Below are positions 1 through 9,609 of a DNA stretch of 64,000 nt, piece after piece (the first letter of the stretch is position 1; each line of letters starts with the position of its first letter). The notes below the pieces were generated by a model. It was not told where the DNA came from. It worked only from the letters and a program-made list of their open reading frames with translations, and did not search any database. The stretch comes from Shewanella sp. 10N.286.48.A6 (GTDB lineage Bacteria; Pseudomonadota; Gammaproteobacteria; Enterobacterales; Shewanellaceae): positions 37,611 through 101,610 of the forward strand of contig NZ_MCVI01000018.1 in NCBI RefSeq assembly GCF_002873135.1, written 5' to 3'. Position numbers and translations under genes: made by a program.

Positions 1-661
1 AACTGGGTAGCTGCAACATATCATCTCTGACAATCACGATAGACAAGCCTGAAGGGCCGATATTTTTTTGAGCGCCAGCGTAAATCAAACCATACTTACT
101 GACATCGATTTTTCGCGACATAATGGTTGAAGACAAATCAACCACGACTGGCCAAGGACACTCAATTTCATCAAAAATTTCGATGCCATCAACGGTTTCA
201 TTGGCGCAAAAGTGCAAATAACGATAATCGTCACTATGCGCGCTAAAGTCAGGCAGCACCACCTGATTTAAACCATCGAAATTTTCAATGATATTGACTT
301 GATCAATGTTGTTTTCACCAACCAGTTTTATCGCTTCTTTTACCGCAGCCGTTGACCATTGGCCATTAACTAAATACAAGGCTTTACCGTTGTCACCTAA
401 GAAATTATTAACAACATTGGTAAATTGACCTCGTCCGCCGCCATGCATAAACAAAACGTGATAGTTTTTTGGAATATCCATCAAGGTACGTAAGGTTTTC
501 TCGGCATGTTGGGTTAACGCCATAAACTCTTTACTACGATGACTAATTTCCATTACGGACACACCCAAGCCATTCCAGTTAATTAATTCTTGCTGCGCTT
601 TTTGCATCACAGCTTGAGGTAACATGGCAGGTCCAGCACAGAAATTATAAATAGCGCTCAC
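1..661 (-). CDS. serC: Phosphoserine aminotransferase SerC, 3' part cut by window edge
   Basis: Pyridoxal-phosphate enzyme of serine and pyridoxine biosynthesis (3-phosphohydroxypyruvate plus glutamate to phosphoserine). The reverse strand reads a SerC N-terminus ([14 protein letters not shown]) and continues without a stop to the window edge, including the PLP-lysine segment [15 protein letters not shown] near residue 198. About 220 of the usual 360 residues are visible. The start is a GTG at 661 preceded by AAGGACA; the nearby ATG at 666 is out of frame and hits a stop after two codons. Position next to gyrA is common in gammaproteobacteria. Identification is firm; only the missing C-terminus is unseen. 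Confidence 0.95.
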   Translation of the reverse strand, partial: MSAIYNFCAGPAMLPQAVMQKAQQELINWNGLGVSVMEISHRSKEFMALTQHAEKTLRTLMDIPKNYHVLFMHGGGRGQFTNVVNNFLGDNGKALYLVNGQWSTAAVKEAIKLVGENNIDQVNIIENFDGLNQVVLPDFSAHSDDYRYLHFCANETVDGIEIFDEIECPWPVVVDLSSTIMSRKIDVSKYGLIYAGAQKNIGPSGLSIVIVRDDMLQLPS

Positions 662-960
662 AGCATTGTCCTTATATCGTTTTTAGTTAACACATTCATA
701 ATGTATCGAATTCTCAGCAGTATATCGCAACTGTTTGGCAGCTAAAATGAAAATTAATCATCAATGCTGATTCTGTCGAGCTTTATTGCTAGTTAATGAC
801 AATAAACGACAACGCTATTTTAAAAACTAAGTGCTATTTATCACTAGTAAAGTGAGAAAAATTACACAACAATAGTCATACTAAAGCATTAGGTTATAGT
901 CTCTTTGGAGATTGGCCTTGTGTCAGTGTTAACTAGAATAATAAATACCGTAACGCGGTC
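662..960. other. Intergenic region between divergent serC and hydrolase gene
   Basis: AT-rich 299 bp separating serC (reverse) and the beta-lactamase-fold gene (forward), so it should carry both promoters. I see no strong -35/-10 pair, RNA gene or convincing operator here. Confidence 0.5.
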
Positions 961-2118
961 ATGGATATTTACATGTTTTCAAAATCGGCTTTTATCGTAG
1001 GCACGCTTTCTTTAGCAATAAGCACTGTCCTTGTCAGTAAGCCAACACATGCTTCAATTTATAACGGCGTATCTGATAAATTTAAGCAAAAATTTCATCA
1101 GCAACTTAAAAAGAACAAAGTCCCGGGCGGTGCGTTTGTTATTGTCGAAGGCGACAAGATTCTAAAGCTCAGTTATTACGGTAAACGCAGCAAAGGTAGC
1201 GCTTTAAATGTAAATGCCAATACGGTGTTTCGACTTGCATCTGTATCTAAAACCTTTGCAGGTACTCTGGCCAGTATGTTAGTCCAGGAAAATAAACTTG
1301 ACTGGCAACAACCGATAAATGCTTATCTTCCAAGCTTTGTATTAGCTGATCCTAAAGCCAGTCAAAAAATTAACCTAGGCCATATTATCGGTCAAAGCAC
1401 AGGCTTAATGCCAAATAGCTACGATAACTTAGTCAATGCCAATGTAAGCAAGGATAAAATTCTAAATAAGTTTTCAGAAATAACCCCAATGTGCAGGCCT
1501 GGCGTTTGCTATAGCTACCAGAATGTAGCCTTTTCATTTATCGAATCTGCCATTGAGCAAAAAAGTGGCCTAAGCTACGAGAACTACATTGAAAAACGCA
1601 TCTTTAAGCCACTAGAGATGAATAACGCCTCAACAGGCTATACAGCATTTATGGCGGAAAAAAATCGCGCAGAGCCACACATTAAGACTAAATCAGGCTT
1701 TAAAAAAGTATCAGTAAAACCAAACTACTATGAACTGGCTCCAGCGGCAGGCGTCAATGCGAGCATTACTGATATGTCCAAGTGGTTAATCGCCAACTTA
1801 GGCGAGAAACCTGCTGTACTTTCAAGCGCTGTGATTAATGATGTGACGACGCCAGGCGTTAAAACAACCAAGGAGCTTCGCCGCCGAGATTGGCGTACCT
1901 ACCTTGATAATGCTTATTACGGCAAAGGATGGCGGGTATATGAGTTTGAAGGCCGGCCATTAATTTATCACGCTGGTTGGGTAGCGGGTTATGTTGCTGA
2001 AATTTCCTATTCTCCCGAGCTGAATATCGGCATGGTAATGCTATTGAATGGTGAGTCGAGAGTTATTGCTAAATTGAGTTCTGCTTTTTGGCATGATGTA
2101 TTTAAACAGCAAAACTAA
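961..2118 (+). CDS. Secreted beta-lactamase-fold serine hydrolase (class C/PBP4*/esterase family)
   Basis: Predicted exported serine hydrolase of the beta-lactamase/transpeptidase-like superfamily. An N-terminal hydrophobic segment ending THASIYN looks like a signal peptide. Catalytic motifs are SVSK (S94, K97), YQN (Y186, N188) and HAG (337-339) in the KTG position; HAG rather than KTG fits esterase or D-aminopeptidase-like members better than a true beta-lactamase. The first ATG is at 961, but an ATG at 973 has GGA about 7 bases upstream and gives a more typical signal peptide, so the start is uncertain. Substrate is unknown. It converges on gyrA with a shared bidirectional terminator. Confidence 0.8.
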   Translation: MDIYMFSKSAFIVGTLSLAISTVLVSKPTHASIYNGVSDKFKQKFHQQLKKNKVPGGAFVIVEGDKILKLSYYGKRSKGSALNVNANTVFRLASVSKTFAGTLASMLVQENKLDWQQPINAYLPSFVLADPKASQKINLGHIIGQSTGLMPNSYDNLVNANVSKDKILNKFSEITPMCRPGVCYSYQNVAFSFIESAIEQKSGLSYENYIEKRIFKPLEMNNASTGYTAFMAEKNRAEPHIKTKSGFKKVSVKPNYYELAPAAGVNASITDMSKWLIANLGEKPAVLSSAVINDVTTPGVKTTKELRRRDWRTYLDNAYYGKGWRVYEFEGRPLIYHAGWVAGYVAEISYSPELNIGMVMLLNGESRVIAKLSSAFWHDVFKQQN

Positions 2119-2154
2119 TTCGGACGTCATTATCATCTATAAATGACAAGCAAT

Positions 2155-2184
2155 AAAAAAGGATGCCAATTGGCATCCTTTTTT
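2155..2184. terminator. Bidirectional intrinsic terminator
   Basis: A perfect 9-bp palindrome (GGATGCCAA/TTGGCATCC) flanked by six A on one side and six T on the other lies between the convergent hydrolase and gyrA genes, so it can end transcription from both. Confidence 0.9.
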
Positions 2185-2198
2185 GTCACTAGAATAAC

Positions 2199-4901
2199 TT
2201 ATTCGTCATCTTGTGCAGGTGTATCTGTTGCAGGGTTTTCAGCATCAGAAGTAGTTGCAACTACTTCGCCTTCTACTGTTTGACCTTCTGCTTCAGCATC
2301 AAGTTCAGATTCATCCATTTGAATTTCTTCGATACGCTGCAAGCCAACGACTTTCTCATCTTCTGCAGTGCGGATAATCGTTACGCCTTGGGTGTTACGA
2401 CCAATCAACGACACGCCAGCAGATGGTGTACGAACCAAGGTGCCTTTATCACTAATTAGCATAATTTCGTCAGTTTCAGTAACTTGAACTGCGCCTACTA
2501 CAGCACCATTACGTTCACTTACTTTGATTGAAACCACACCTTTAGTGCCACGGCTCTTAGCTGGATATTCAGCTAAATCAGTACGTTTACCATAACCGTT
2601 TTCAGTGACAGTTAGAATATCACCTTCTACTTTCGGAATGATCATCGAAACAACTTTCTGACCATCTTCAAGTTTGATACCACGAACACCTGTTGCTGTA
2701 CGGCCCATTGGACGAATCGCAATCATGTCTTCACCAGTTTCAGGATCTTTCTTCACTTCACCGGTTTCTGAATCACGTACTTTTTCGTTAAAGCGAACCA
2801 CTTTACCTTCGTTTGAGAACAACATGATGTCGTTGCTACCGTCAGTAATATCAACACCAATTAGTTGATCGTCGTCTTTAAGGTTAACGGCAATAATACC
2901 GTTCGCACGTGGGTTACTGTAAGCCGTTAATGCGGTTTTCTTCACGGTGCCGTGAGCGGTAGCCATAACAATATATTTGTCATCTGCATATTCACGAACA
3001 GGTAGAATTGCAGTAATACGCTCACCATCTGACAATGGTAATAAGTTAATGATTGGGCGACCACGAGCGGTACGGCTTGCCAGTGGTAGTTGATAAACTT
3101 TCAACCAATACATTTTACCAAAATCAGAGAAACATAAAATCGTATCATGGGTATTGGCAACTAATAGTTTTTCGACGAAATCTTCATCTTTTACTTTAGT
3201 AGCAGCTTTACCTTTACCACCGCGGCGCTGAGCTTGATAGTCAGTTAACGGTTGGTACTTGGCGTAACCCATATGAGAAAGTGTTACGACTACATCTTCT
3301 TCATTGATTAAGTCTTCTAGACTCATATCAACTTCGTTTTGGTTAATAACAGTACGACGTGGGTCGCCGTATTGCTCAAGCATTTCTTCTAATTCTTCTT
3401 TGATCACTTCCATCAAGCGCTCAGGACTACGAAGAATGAATAATAAGCTTGCAATGAACTCAAGTAACTCTTCGTATTCTGAAAGAATCTTCTCGTGCTC
3501 TAAACCTGTTAGGCGATGTAAACGTAGCTCAAGAATAGCTTGTGCTTGTTGCTCAGTCAGGAAGTACTTGCCTTCACGGATACCATACTCTGGCTCTAAC
3601 CATTCAGGTCGAGCAGCATCATCACCGGCTTTTTCAAGCATGCCTTGAACGTTACCAAGATCCCAACCTTGTGCCACTAATTTTACTTTCGCTTCCGCAG
3701 GGGTTGGCGATTCTTTAATTAGTGCAATGATTGGATCGATGTTAGCTAATGCAATAGCCAATGCTTCAAGAATATGAGCACGTTCACGGGCTTTACGTAA
3801 TTCAAATACAGTACGGCGCGTCACCACTTCACGACGGTGAAGAATGAAGCACTCTAGCATTTCTTTCAGGTTAAACAGTTTAGGCTGACCATTGGTCAAT
3901 GCCACCATGTTAATACCAAAAGAACATTGCATTTGAGTTTGCGCATATAAGTTGTTTAAAACAACTTCACCGACTTCGCCACGTTTGATCTCGATAACGA
4001 TGCGCATACCGTCTTTATCAGATTCATCACGTAGACCAGTAATACCTTCAATCTTTTTATCTTTAACAAGCTCAGCAATCTTTTCGATCAAGCGGGCTTT
4101 GTTAACCTGATATGGGATTTCAGTAACAATAATACGCTCACGGCCATTATTGTCTTCAATTTCAGCTTTTGAGCGCATAATCGCACGGCCACGACCGGTC
4201 TTATACGCGTCAATGATCCCTTTACGACCATTAATGCTGGCTGCTGTCGGGAAATCAGGACCTGGGATGTAATCCATTAATTGCTCAATAGATAACTCAG
4301 GTTCTTCAATTAATGCTAAACAGCCTTTAATCACTTCTGAAATGTTATGTGGCGGGATATTTGTTGCCATACCAACCGCAATACCAGACGAACCATTAAT
4401 TAATAATGTTGGTACACGAGTAGGTAAAACCGCTGGGATAAATTCAGTACCATCATAGTTAGGTACAAAATCTACGGTTTCTTTTTCTAAGTCAGCTAAT
4501 AAAGAATGTGCCAACTTACGCATACGAATTTCGGTATAACGCATCGCCGCTGCTGAATCGCCATCAACAGAACCAAAGTTACCTTGGCCGTCAACGAGCG
4601 TGTAACGCATTGAGAATGGTTGTGCCATACGAACAATCGTATCGTACACGGCCGTGTCACCATGTGGGTGATATTTACCAATTACGTCACCAACAACACG
4701 AGCTGATTTTTTATAAGGCTTATTGAAGTCGTTTTTCAACTCGTTCATGGCAAATAACACACGACGGTGAACAGGTTTTAACCCATCACGAACGTCAGGT
4801 AATGCACGACCTACGATTACACTCATTGCATAATCTAAATATGAATTCTTTAGTTCGTCTTCGATGTTAATTGGCGAAATTGATGATGCCAGATCAGTCA
4901 T
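2199..4901 (-). CDS. gyrA: DNA gyrase subunit A
   Basis: Subunit A of the type IIA topoisomerase that introduces negative supercoils. The 900-residue product carries the breakage-reunion domain with catalytic Y122 in AAMRYTE, and the GyrA-box QRRGGKG at 558-564, which marks the DNA-wrapping C-terminal domain and separates it from ParC. The last 40 residues form an acidic tail rich in D and E, as in other gammaproteobacterial GyrA. In the quinolone-determining region residue 83 is threonine and residue 87 aspartate. The start ATG at 4901 lies downstream of GGGAACGAG. Transcribed alone, divergent from ubiG. Confidence 0.98.
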   Translation of the reverse strand: MTDLASSISPINIEDELKNSYLDYAMSVIVGRALPDVRDGLKPVHRRVLFAMNELKNDFNKPYKKSARVVGDVIGKYHPHGDTAVYDTIVRMAQPFSMRYTLVDGQGNFGSVDGDSAAAMRYTEIRMRKLAHSLLADLEKETVDFVPNYDGTEFIPAVLPTRVPTLLINGSSGIAVGMATNIPPHNISEVIKGCLALIEEPELSIEQLMDYIPGPDFPTAASINGRKGIIDAYKTGRGRAIMRSKAEIEDNNGRERIIVTEIPYQVNKARLIEKIAELVKDKKIEGITGLRDESDKDGMRIVIEIKRGEVGEVVLNNLYAQTQMQCSFGINMVALTNGQPKLFNLKEMLECFILHRREVVTRRTVFELRKARERAHILEALAIALANIDPIIALIKESPTPAEAKVKLVAQGWDLGNVQGMLEKAGDDAARPEWLEPEYGIREGKYFLTEQQAQAILELRLHRLTGLEHEKILSEYEELLEFIASLLFILRSPERLMEVIKEELEEMLEQYGDPRRTVINQNEVDMSLEDLINEEDVVVTLSHMGYAKYQPLTDYQAQRRGGKGKAATKVKDEDFVEKLLVANTHDTILCFSDFGKMYWLKVYQLPLASRTARGRPIINLLPLSDGERITAILPVREYADDKYIVMATAHGTVKKTALTAYSNPRANGIIAVNLKDDDQLIGVDITDGSNDIMLFSNEGKVVRFNEKVRDSETGEVKKDPETGEDMIAIRPMGRTATGVRGIKLEDGQKVVSMIIPKVEGDILTVTENGYGKRTDLAEYPAKSRGTKGVVSIKVSERNGAVVGAVQVTETDEIMLISDKGTLVRTPSAGVSLIGRNTQGVTIIRTAEDEKVVGLQRIEEIQMDESELDAEAEGQTVEGEVVATTSDAENPATDTPAQDDE

Positions 4902-5257
4902 AAACTGCTCGTTCCCCTAAAATTAGCGCACAATAATTATTCCATTTTATTGTGTAGCTCAAAAACGTGATTTGGCATTCTAACACAGATATTTAAAGAG
5001 GCTAGACCCTAGAACAAGGAAATATTAACGCGAGGATAAAAGCTGTCAAAAAATCTTTAAATTCAACAATCTCTATTACATTATTTGCGTATTTCATTTT
5101 GATAAATTGCCCCATAAAAAACTGATGTCGTTTTTATGGGCAGACATTGAGCAATATTCCGTCAACCAAAGTGAAATCTTGCTTCATCTCACTATGTTTA
5201 TTCAATCCAATGGTTATAATACCTGCAATAAATACTAATAATTAATGGGTTCTCGAC
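4902..5257. other. gyrA-ubiG divergent promoter region
   Basis: This 356-bp gap separates gyrA (reverse) from ubiG (forward). It holds a 10-bp perfect inverted repeat (5111-5140) and a consensus -10 hexamer TATAAT at 5215-5220, 38 bases before the ubiG start codon, although no good -35 sits in front of it. Nothing suggests a coding region. Confidence 0.5.
5111..5140. repeat. 10-bp perfect inverted repeat in gyrA-ubiG region
   Basis: Arms CCCATAAAAA and TTTTTATGGG with a 10-base spacer. It lies about 210 bp upstream of gyrA and 117 bp upstream of ubiG, so it is not placed as the terminator of either flanking gene. It may be an operator or a cruciform-prone element; function is inferred only from symmetry. 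Confidence 0.55.
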
Positions 5258-5983
5258 ATGTCTAACCAAGAACAAACCACGCCGCAAAATGTAGATCATC
5301 AAGAAATAGAAAAATTTGCCCAAATGGCCCAGTCTTGGTGGGATCCTAATGGCAGTTTCAAGCCTTTGCATCAACTTAACCCATTACGCCTTAATTATAT
5401 CGATCAAACCAGTGGTGGTATTTTTGGTAAGCAAGTATTAGATATCGGTTGTGGTGGTGGTATTTTGTCAGAAAGCATGGCTAAAATTGGTGCCAATGTA
5501 ACAGGTTTAGACATGGGTGAAGCGCAAATTGAAGTGGCTAAACTGCATGCATTAGAAACTGGCATCGATATCCAATATCAAACCATGACCGCAGAAGAAC
5601 ATGCACAGCAACATCAAGGCTATTATGATGTGGTCACATGCATGGAGATGTTAGAGCACGTCCCTGACCCATTATCAGTGATTAAAGCATGCTGCGATAT
5701 GATTAAACCTAACGGTTATGTGTTCTTTTCAACCATTAACCGTAACCTGATGTCATATATTCAAGCAATTGTTGGCGCTGAATATGTTTTAAAGATGCTG
5801 CCAGTTGGCACGCATGACCACAGTAAGTTCATTAAACCGTCTGAGTTAATCAATTTGGTTGACCAAACAGAGCTTCATTGCCGTGATGCTCTTGGGATAA
5901 GCTTTAATCCTTTAACGGGTGTATATAAGTACACGAATAAAGTTGACGTTAATTATATGATCGCCACCCAAAAAGCTGATTAG
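5258..5983 (+). CDS. ubiG: Ubiquinone biosynthesis O-methyltransferase UbiG
   Basis: SAM-dependent enzyme that performs both O-methylations of the ubiquinone ring pathway. The 241-residue protein has the family N-terminus ([15 protein letters not shown]), the glycine-rich SAM motif [11 protein letters not shown] at 61-70 and the CMEMLEHV segment typical of UbiG. Length matches the family (about 240). It is adjacent to gyrA and followed by a HAD phosphatase gene, an order also known from Pseudomonas and Shewanella. A perfect -10 TATAAT lies upstream at 5215-5220. Confidence 0.95.
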   Translation: MSNQEQTTPQNVDHQEIEKFAQMAQSWWDPNGSFKPLHQLNPLRLNYIDQTSGGIFGKQVLDIGCGGGILSESMAKIGANVTGLDMGEAQIEVAKLHALETGIDIQYQTMTAEEHAQQHQGYYDVVTCMEMLEHVPDPLSVIKACCDMIKPNGYVFFSTINRNLMSYIQAIVGAEYVLKMLPVGTHDHSKFIKPSELINLVDQTELHCRDALGISFNPLTGVYKYTNKVDVNYMIATQKAD

Positions 5984-6029
5984 TATCACATCGTCATCTT
6001 TAATAGCCAGCCATAAATAGTAGAACAAT

Positions 6030-6076
6030 ATTAAAGTAGTAATACTGCAGTGAATCAGTGACATTACTACTTTAAT
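6030..6076. repeat. 14-bp perfect inverted repeat after ubiG
   Basis: Arms ATTAAAGTAGTAAT (6030-6043) and ATTACTACTTTAAT (6063-6076) enclose 19 bases. It sits 46 bp after the ubiG stop and 63 bp before the next start. There is no T-run after it, so a classical terminator is doubtful; an operator for the downstream phosphatase gene is an alternative. Confidence 0.65.
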
Positions 6077-6139
6077 CCTTCACTTAATTCATAATCGGAT
6101 TAAGTAATCGCTAATAACTTCAGCACGCTTAGGATAACT

Positions 6140-6802
6140 ATGAACAAGATTAAAGGTGTACTCTTTGATTTAGACGGTACATTAGCTGATACAGCCCCAG
6201 ATCTTGTCCATGCATTAAATTTAAGTTTGCAAGAGCGCGGTATCGCTAGTAAAAGTATTGATAACTTACGCTCTGCTGCCTCCCATGGTAGTTTGGCGCT
6301 TGTAAAAGCCGGTATACCTGAGCTTTCCCATGAGTTACAAATCGAAGTTCAGCAAGCTTTGTTAGTGCATTACCAACGGGTCAATGGTGAAAAAGCATCA
6401 TTATTTAGCGGTTTTGATGATTTTCTGTTGTTATTAGAGCAACGTGACATCCCTTATGGTGTTGTTACTAATAAACAAGCCCGTTTTACTCGGCCATTGG
6501 TTAAGGCCTTAAACATCGAGCACAAACTCACTGCGATTATCAGTGGTGACTCCACCCAGCACTCCAAACCACATACCGCGCCAATGTTACTTGCTGCCCA
6601 GCAAATTAATTGCCTGCCACAGGACATCCTATATATAGGTGATGCTGAAAGGGATTTAATTGCCGCCTGTAATGCTGGGATGAAAGGCGCTATCGCATTA
6701 TGGGGTTATTTGTCAGAGCAAGATAAACCCAATGAATGGCCGAGTGATTTTCAGTTCAGCAAGGTTGCCGACTTACATCAGGCTTTCCTTAACAAATCTT
6801 AA
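6140..6802 (+). CDS. HAD-family phosphatase, Gph/MupP-like
   Basis: Haloacid dehalogenase phosphatase of 220 residues. Motif I is FDLDGT with nucleophile D10 and acid D12, motif II lies in GVVTNKQ, motif III in SKPH and motif IV in GDAERD; an alpha-helical cap of the phosphoglycolate phosphatase type lies between I and II. The place directly after ubiG matches the genomic position of MupP (N-acetylmuramate-6-phosphate phosphatase) in Pseudomonas, so peptidoglycan recycling is a plausible role, but phosphoglycolate phosphatase cannot be excluded from sequence alone. Confidence 0.85.
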   Translation: MNKIKGVLFDLDGTLADTAPDLVHALNLSLQERGIASKSIDNLRSAASHGSLALVKAGIPELSHELQIEVQQALLVHYQRVNGEKASLFSGFDDFLLLLEQRDIPYGVVTNKQARFTRPLVKALNIEHKLTAIISGDSTQHSKPHTAPMLLAAQQINCLPQDILYIGDAERDLIAACNAGMKGAIALWGYLSEQDKPNEWPSDFQFSKVADLHQAFLNKS

Positions 6803-6836
6803 ATATAAATAGCAAATAATTTTGTTAACAAAACAA

Positions 6837-6878
6837 TCGATCGCCGAATATTGTAGCGATCGAGCTCACGTTTTTTTT
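6837..6878 (+). terminator. Possible terminator after the HAD phosphatase
   Basis: An 8-bp inverted repeat TCGATCGC/GCGATCGA (6837-6844 and 6856-6863) is followed, after about seven bases, by eight T (6871-6878). The gap between stem and T-run is longer than usual, so confidence is moderate. Confidence 0.45.
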
Positions 6879-6965
6879 CGGCTAAATATTAATCTTAACC
6901 AACAAAATATCGTGTATTTTGACCTAGCAGGTTAGCCTTCACTAACATTGGCCACTATACATAAG

Positions 6966-6985
6966 ATATCCACAACTTATTCACT
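6966..6985 (+). promoter_or_regulatory. Two DnaA-box-like 9-mers upstream of nrdA
   Basis: ATATCCACA (6966-6974) and TTATTCACT (6977-6985) match the DnaA box TTATCCACA at 8/9 and 7/9 positions in tandem. They lie just upstream of the predicted nrdA -35, the arrangement known for E. coli nrdAB, where DnaA affects nrd transcription. Function here is inferred. Confidence 0.55.
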
Positions 6986-6995
6986 AAATTGCTGC

Positions 6996-7024
6996 TTGCA
7001 AATCGCCCCAAACCTCACTATCTT
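6996..7024 (+). promoter_or_regulatory. Predicted sigma-70 promoter of nrdAB
   Basis: TTGCAA (6996-7001), a 17-bp spacer and TATCTT (7019-7024) form a reasonable promoter. The -10 lies inside the upstream NrdR-like box, which would explain repression. The implied leader before nrdA is about 235 nt. Confidence 0.5.
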
Positions 7025-7059
7025 GTATGTAAGTTTTAATTAAACACCATATCTTGTGT
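7013..7059 (+). promoter_or_regulatory. Paired NrdR boxes
   Basis: ACACCATATCTTGTGT (7044-7059) matches the NrdR consensus acaCwATATaTwGtgt at 14 of 16 positions. A weaker partner CCTCACTATCTTGTAT (7013-7028) matches 11 of 16. Start-to-start distance is exactly 31 bp, i.e. three helical turns, the canonical spacing of NrdR box pairs in front of ribonucleotide reductase operons. Confidence 0.75.
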
Positions 7060-7265
7060 GTGACATCAGAATAAGACACAAGGCTTTTTCTGCTTTGGGT
7101 CTTCAAATAACACTCGTATTTCTTGGATATATTACGTTGTTAGTGCTTATGGATGATCAACTTACAAGGGACCGTATTGTGATTTAATGGCGATCGTAAA
7201 CGAGACGATTAAAAAAGATCCAAAATTTAAATCACGCAAACTATTTTACAATCAAGGCTTTTTTA

Positions 7266-9554
7266 ATGAACAGCAATATGACAGTCACAAAACGCAGTGG
7301 CGAACGCGAAACAATCGATTTAGACAAAATTCATCGCGTTATCGAGTGGGCAGCTAAAGGATTGAAAAACGTTTCAGTCTCAGAAGTTGAATTACGTTCT
7401 CATCTACAATTCTTTGACGGTATTCCAACTGAAGCAATCCACGAAACCATTATTAAAGCAGCAGCAGACTTAATCTCACCAGAAGCGCCTGATTATCAAT
7501 TCCTCGCTGCAAGACTTGCTGTTTTTCATTTACGTAAAAAAGCTTTTGGCCAATTTGAGCCACCAAAGTTAGTTGATCAAGTCACTCGCTTGGTTGAACT
7601 TGGCAAATACGATAAGCATATTTTAGAAGATTACACGTCAGAAGAATTAACCATTTTAGATGGTTATATTGACCACTGGCGCGATATGAACTTTTCTTAT
7701 GCTGCAGTTAAACAGCTTGAAGGCAAATACCTAGTTCAAAACCGGGTCACTAACGAAATTTATGAAAGTGCTCAGTTCCTGTATATTTTAGTGGCAGCTT
7801 GTTTATTTGCGCGTTACCCAAAAGACACCCGTTTAGATTACATCAAACGTTTTTATGACGCGGCTTCAACATTTAAGATTTCTTTACCAACCCCAATTAT
7901 GGCAGGTGTACGTACTCCGACACGTCAATTTAGCTCATGTGTATTAATTGAATGTGACGACAGCCTTGACTCTATCAATGCGACCGCATCTTCAATTGTA
8001 AAATACGTTAGTCAACGCGCAGGTATTGGGATCAATGCCGGTCGTATCCGTGCATTAGGTAGCCCTATTCGCGGTGGTGAAGCATTCCATACCGGTTGCT
8101 TACCATTTTACAAATACTTTCAAACAGCGGTTAAATCGTGCTCTCAAGGCGGCGTACGTGGTGGTGCAGCTACCCTATTCTACCCGTTATGGCATTTAGA
8201 AGTTGAATCGTTACTGGTACTTAAAAATAACCGTGGTGTTGAAGACAACCGTGTTCGCCATCTTGATTACGGTGTACAGCTAAACAAATTGATGTACCAA
8301 CGTTTAATCAAAGGTCAAAACATCAGCCTATTCAGCCCATCTGATGTGCCAGGTTTATACGACGCTTTCTTCGCTGATCAAGACGAATTTGAACGTCTAT
8401 ACCTTCAGTATGAAGCTGACTTAAGCATTCGTCGTAAAGAGATTAAAGCAGTTGAATTATTTTCATTGATGATGCAAGAGCGTGCATCAACAGGCCGAAT
8501 CTACATTCAAAATGTTGATCACTGCAATACTCACAGCCCATTTGATCCGCAAGTTGCGCCAATTAAGCAATCAAACCTTTGTTTAGAAATCGCCTTGCCA
8601 ACTAAACCGTTGAAGAATATTGATGATCCAAATGGTGAGATTGCCCTTTGTACATTATCAGCATTAAACCTTGGTGCTATCAAAGATTTATCAGAGCTAG
8701 AACCATTAGCTGACTTAGCAGTACGTGCATTAGATAACTTGCTTGATTATCAAGATTACCCAATCATTTCAGCGCAACTTGGTTCTATGAATCGTCGTAC
8801 TCTAGGCATAGGTGTGATTAACTTCGCTAATTACCTTGCTAAGAATGGCATGAAATATTCTGATAGCTCAGGTAATAACTTGACCCATAAAACCTTTGAA
8901 GCAATTCAATTTTACTTATTGAAAGCATCAAACAATTTAGCAAAAGAGCAAGGCGCATGTCCTTTGTTCAATGAAACAACGTACGCTCAAGGTATTTTAC
9001 CCATTGATACCTATAAACGTGACTTGGATAAAATTTGTGACGAGCCATTACACATGGATTGGGAAGGTTTACGTGCCGATATTAAACAGCACGGCCTGCG
9101 TAACTCCACTCTTTCGGCATTAATGCCGTCTGAAACATCATCGCAAATTTCTAATGCAACCAATGGCATTGAACCACCACGTGGCCTGATCAGTGTTAAA
9201 GCCAGTAAAGATGGTCAATTAAAGCAAGTTGTACCTGACTTTGATGAACTTAAAGATAAGTATGAATTACTTTGGAATATGCCAAATAATGAGGGTTACT
9301 TACAGTTAGTCGGTTTGATGCAGAAGTTTGTGGACCAAGCAATCTCATCAAATACCAATTACGACCCGACACGATTTGATAATCAAAAAGTGCCTATGCA
9401 AACCTTACTGAAAGATTTGCTCACCGCTTATAAGCTTGGGGTTAAGACCCTTTACTATCACAACACCCGTGATGGTGCATCGGATCAGTTTGATGACATC
9501 ACTGTCGTTGAAAAAGAAGACGATGGTTGTGCAAGCGGCGCTTGTAAGATTTAA
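7266..9554 (+). CDS. nrdA: Ribonucleoside-diphosphate reductase class Ia, alpha subunit
   Basis: Large subunit that reduces ribonucleoside diphosphates to deoxy forms. All catalytic cysteines of the E. coli enzyme are visible at matching positions: C225, C439 (radical site), C462, and the C-terminal shuttle pair C755/C760 in CASGACKI. An N-terminal ATP-cone (about residues 5-95) implies allosteric control by ATP/dATP. Length 762 is typical. It heads nrdA-nrdB-ferredoxin, with DnaA and NrdR boxes upstream. A strong terminator-like hairpin lies between it and nrdB. Confidence 0.98.
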   Translation: MNSNMTVTKRSGERETIDLDKIHRVIEWAAKGLKNVSVSEVELRSHLQFFDGIPTEAIHETIIKAAADLISPEAPDYQFLAARLAVFHLRKKAFGQFEPPKLVDQVTRLVELGKYDKHILEDYTSEELTILDGYIDHWRDMNFSYAAVKQLEGKYLVQNRVTNEIYESAQFLYILVAACLFARYPKDTRLDYIKRFYDAASTFKISLPTPIMAGVRTPTRQFSSCVLIECDDSLDSINATASSIVKYVSQRAGIGINAGRIRALGSPIRGGEAFHTGCLPFYKYFQTAVKSCSQGGVRGGAATLFYPLWHLEVESLLVLKNNRGVEDNRVRHLDYGVQLNKLMYQRLIKGQNISLFSPSDVPGLYDAFFADQDEFERLYLQYEADLSIRRKEIKAVELFSLMMQERASTGRIYIQNVDHCNTHSPFDPQVAPIKQSNLCLEIALPTKPLKNIDDPNGEIALCTLSALNLGAIKDLSELEPLADLAVRALDNLLDYQDYPIISAQLGSMNRRTLGIGVINFANYLAKNGMKYSDSSGNNLTHKTFEAIQFYLLKASNNLAKEQGACPLFNETTYAQGILPIDTYKRDLDKICDEPLHMDWEGLRADIKQHGLRNSTLSALMPSETSSQISNATNGIEPPRGLISVKASKDGQLKQVVPDFDELKDKYELLWNMPNNEGYLQLVGLMQKFVDQAISSNTNYDPTRFDNQKVPMQTLLKDLLTAYKLGVKTLYYHNTRDGASDQFDDITVVEKEDDGCASGACKI

Positions 9555-9574
9555 TCACTAATTAGCATATCAAC

Positions 9575-9598
9575 GCGGGGAGTTTTCCCCGCTTTTTT
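9575..9598 (+). terminator. Terminator-like hairpin between nrdA and nrdB
   Basis: Seven GC-rich base pairs (GCGGGGA/TCCCCGC), a GTTT loop and six T form a textbook intrinsic terminator 20 bases after the nrdA stop and 11 before the nrdB start. Inside an operon it would act as a partial terminator or mRNA 3'-end stabiliser and shift the NrdA:NrdB ratio. Confidence 0.85.
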
Positions 9599-9609
9599 GG
9601 GATATAAAA

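Noticed and set aside
961..2118. Beta-lactamase resistance gene
   Set aside because: The SxxK and YxN motifs fit the fold, but HAG replaces KTG and the wider family is mostly esterases and peptidases, so no resistance call is made.
2211..4726. Open frames on the strand opposite gyrA
   Set aside because: They lie wholly inside gyrA, lack ribosome sites and reflect the codon bias of the real gene.
2199..4901. Quinolone resistance mutation at GyrA 83
   Set aside because: Thr83 is a natural residue in susceptible species, so resistance cannot be claimed.
7187..7360. Short frame starting ATGGCGATCG just before and into nrdA
   Set aside because: It runs out of frame into nrdA, has no ribosome site and shows no family resemblance.
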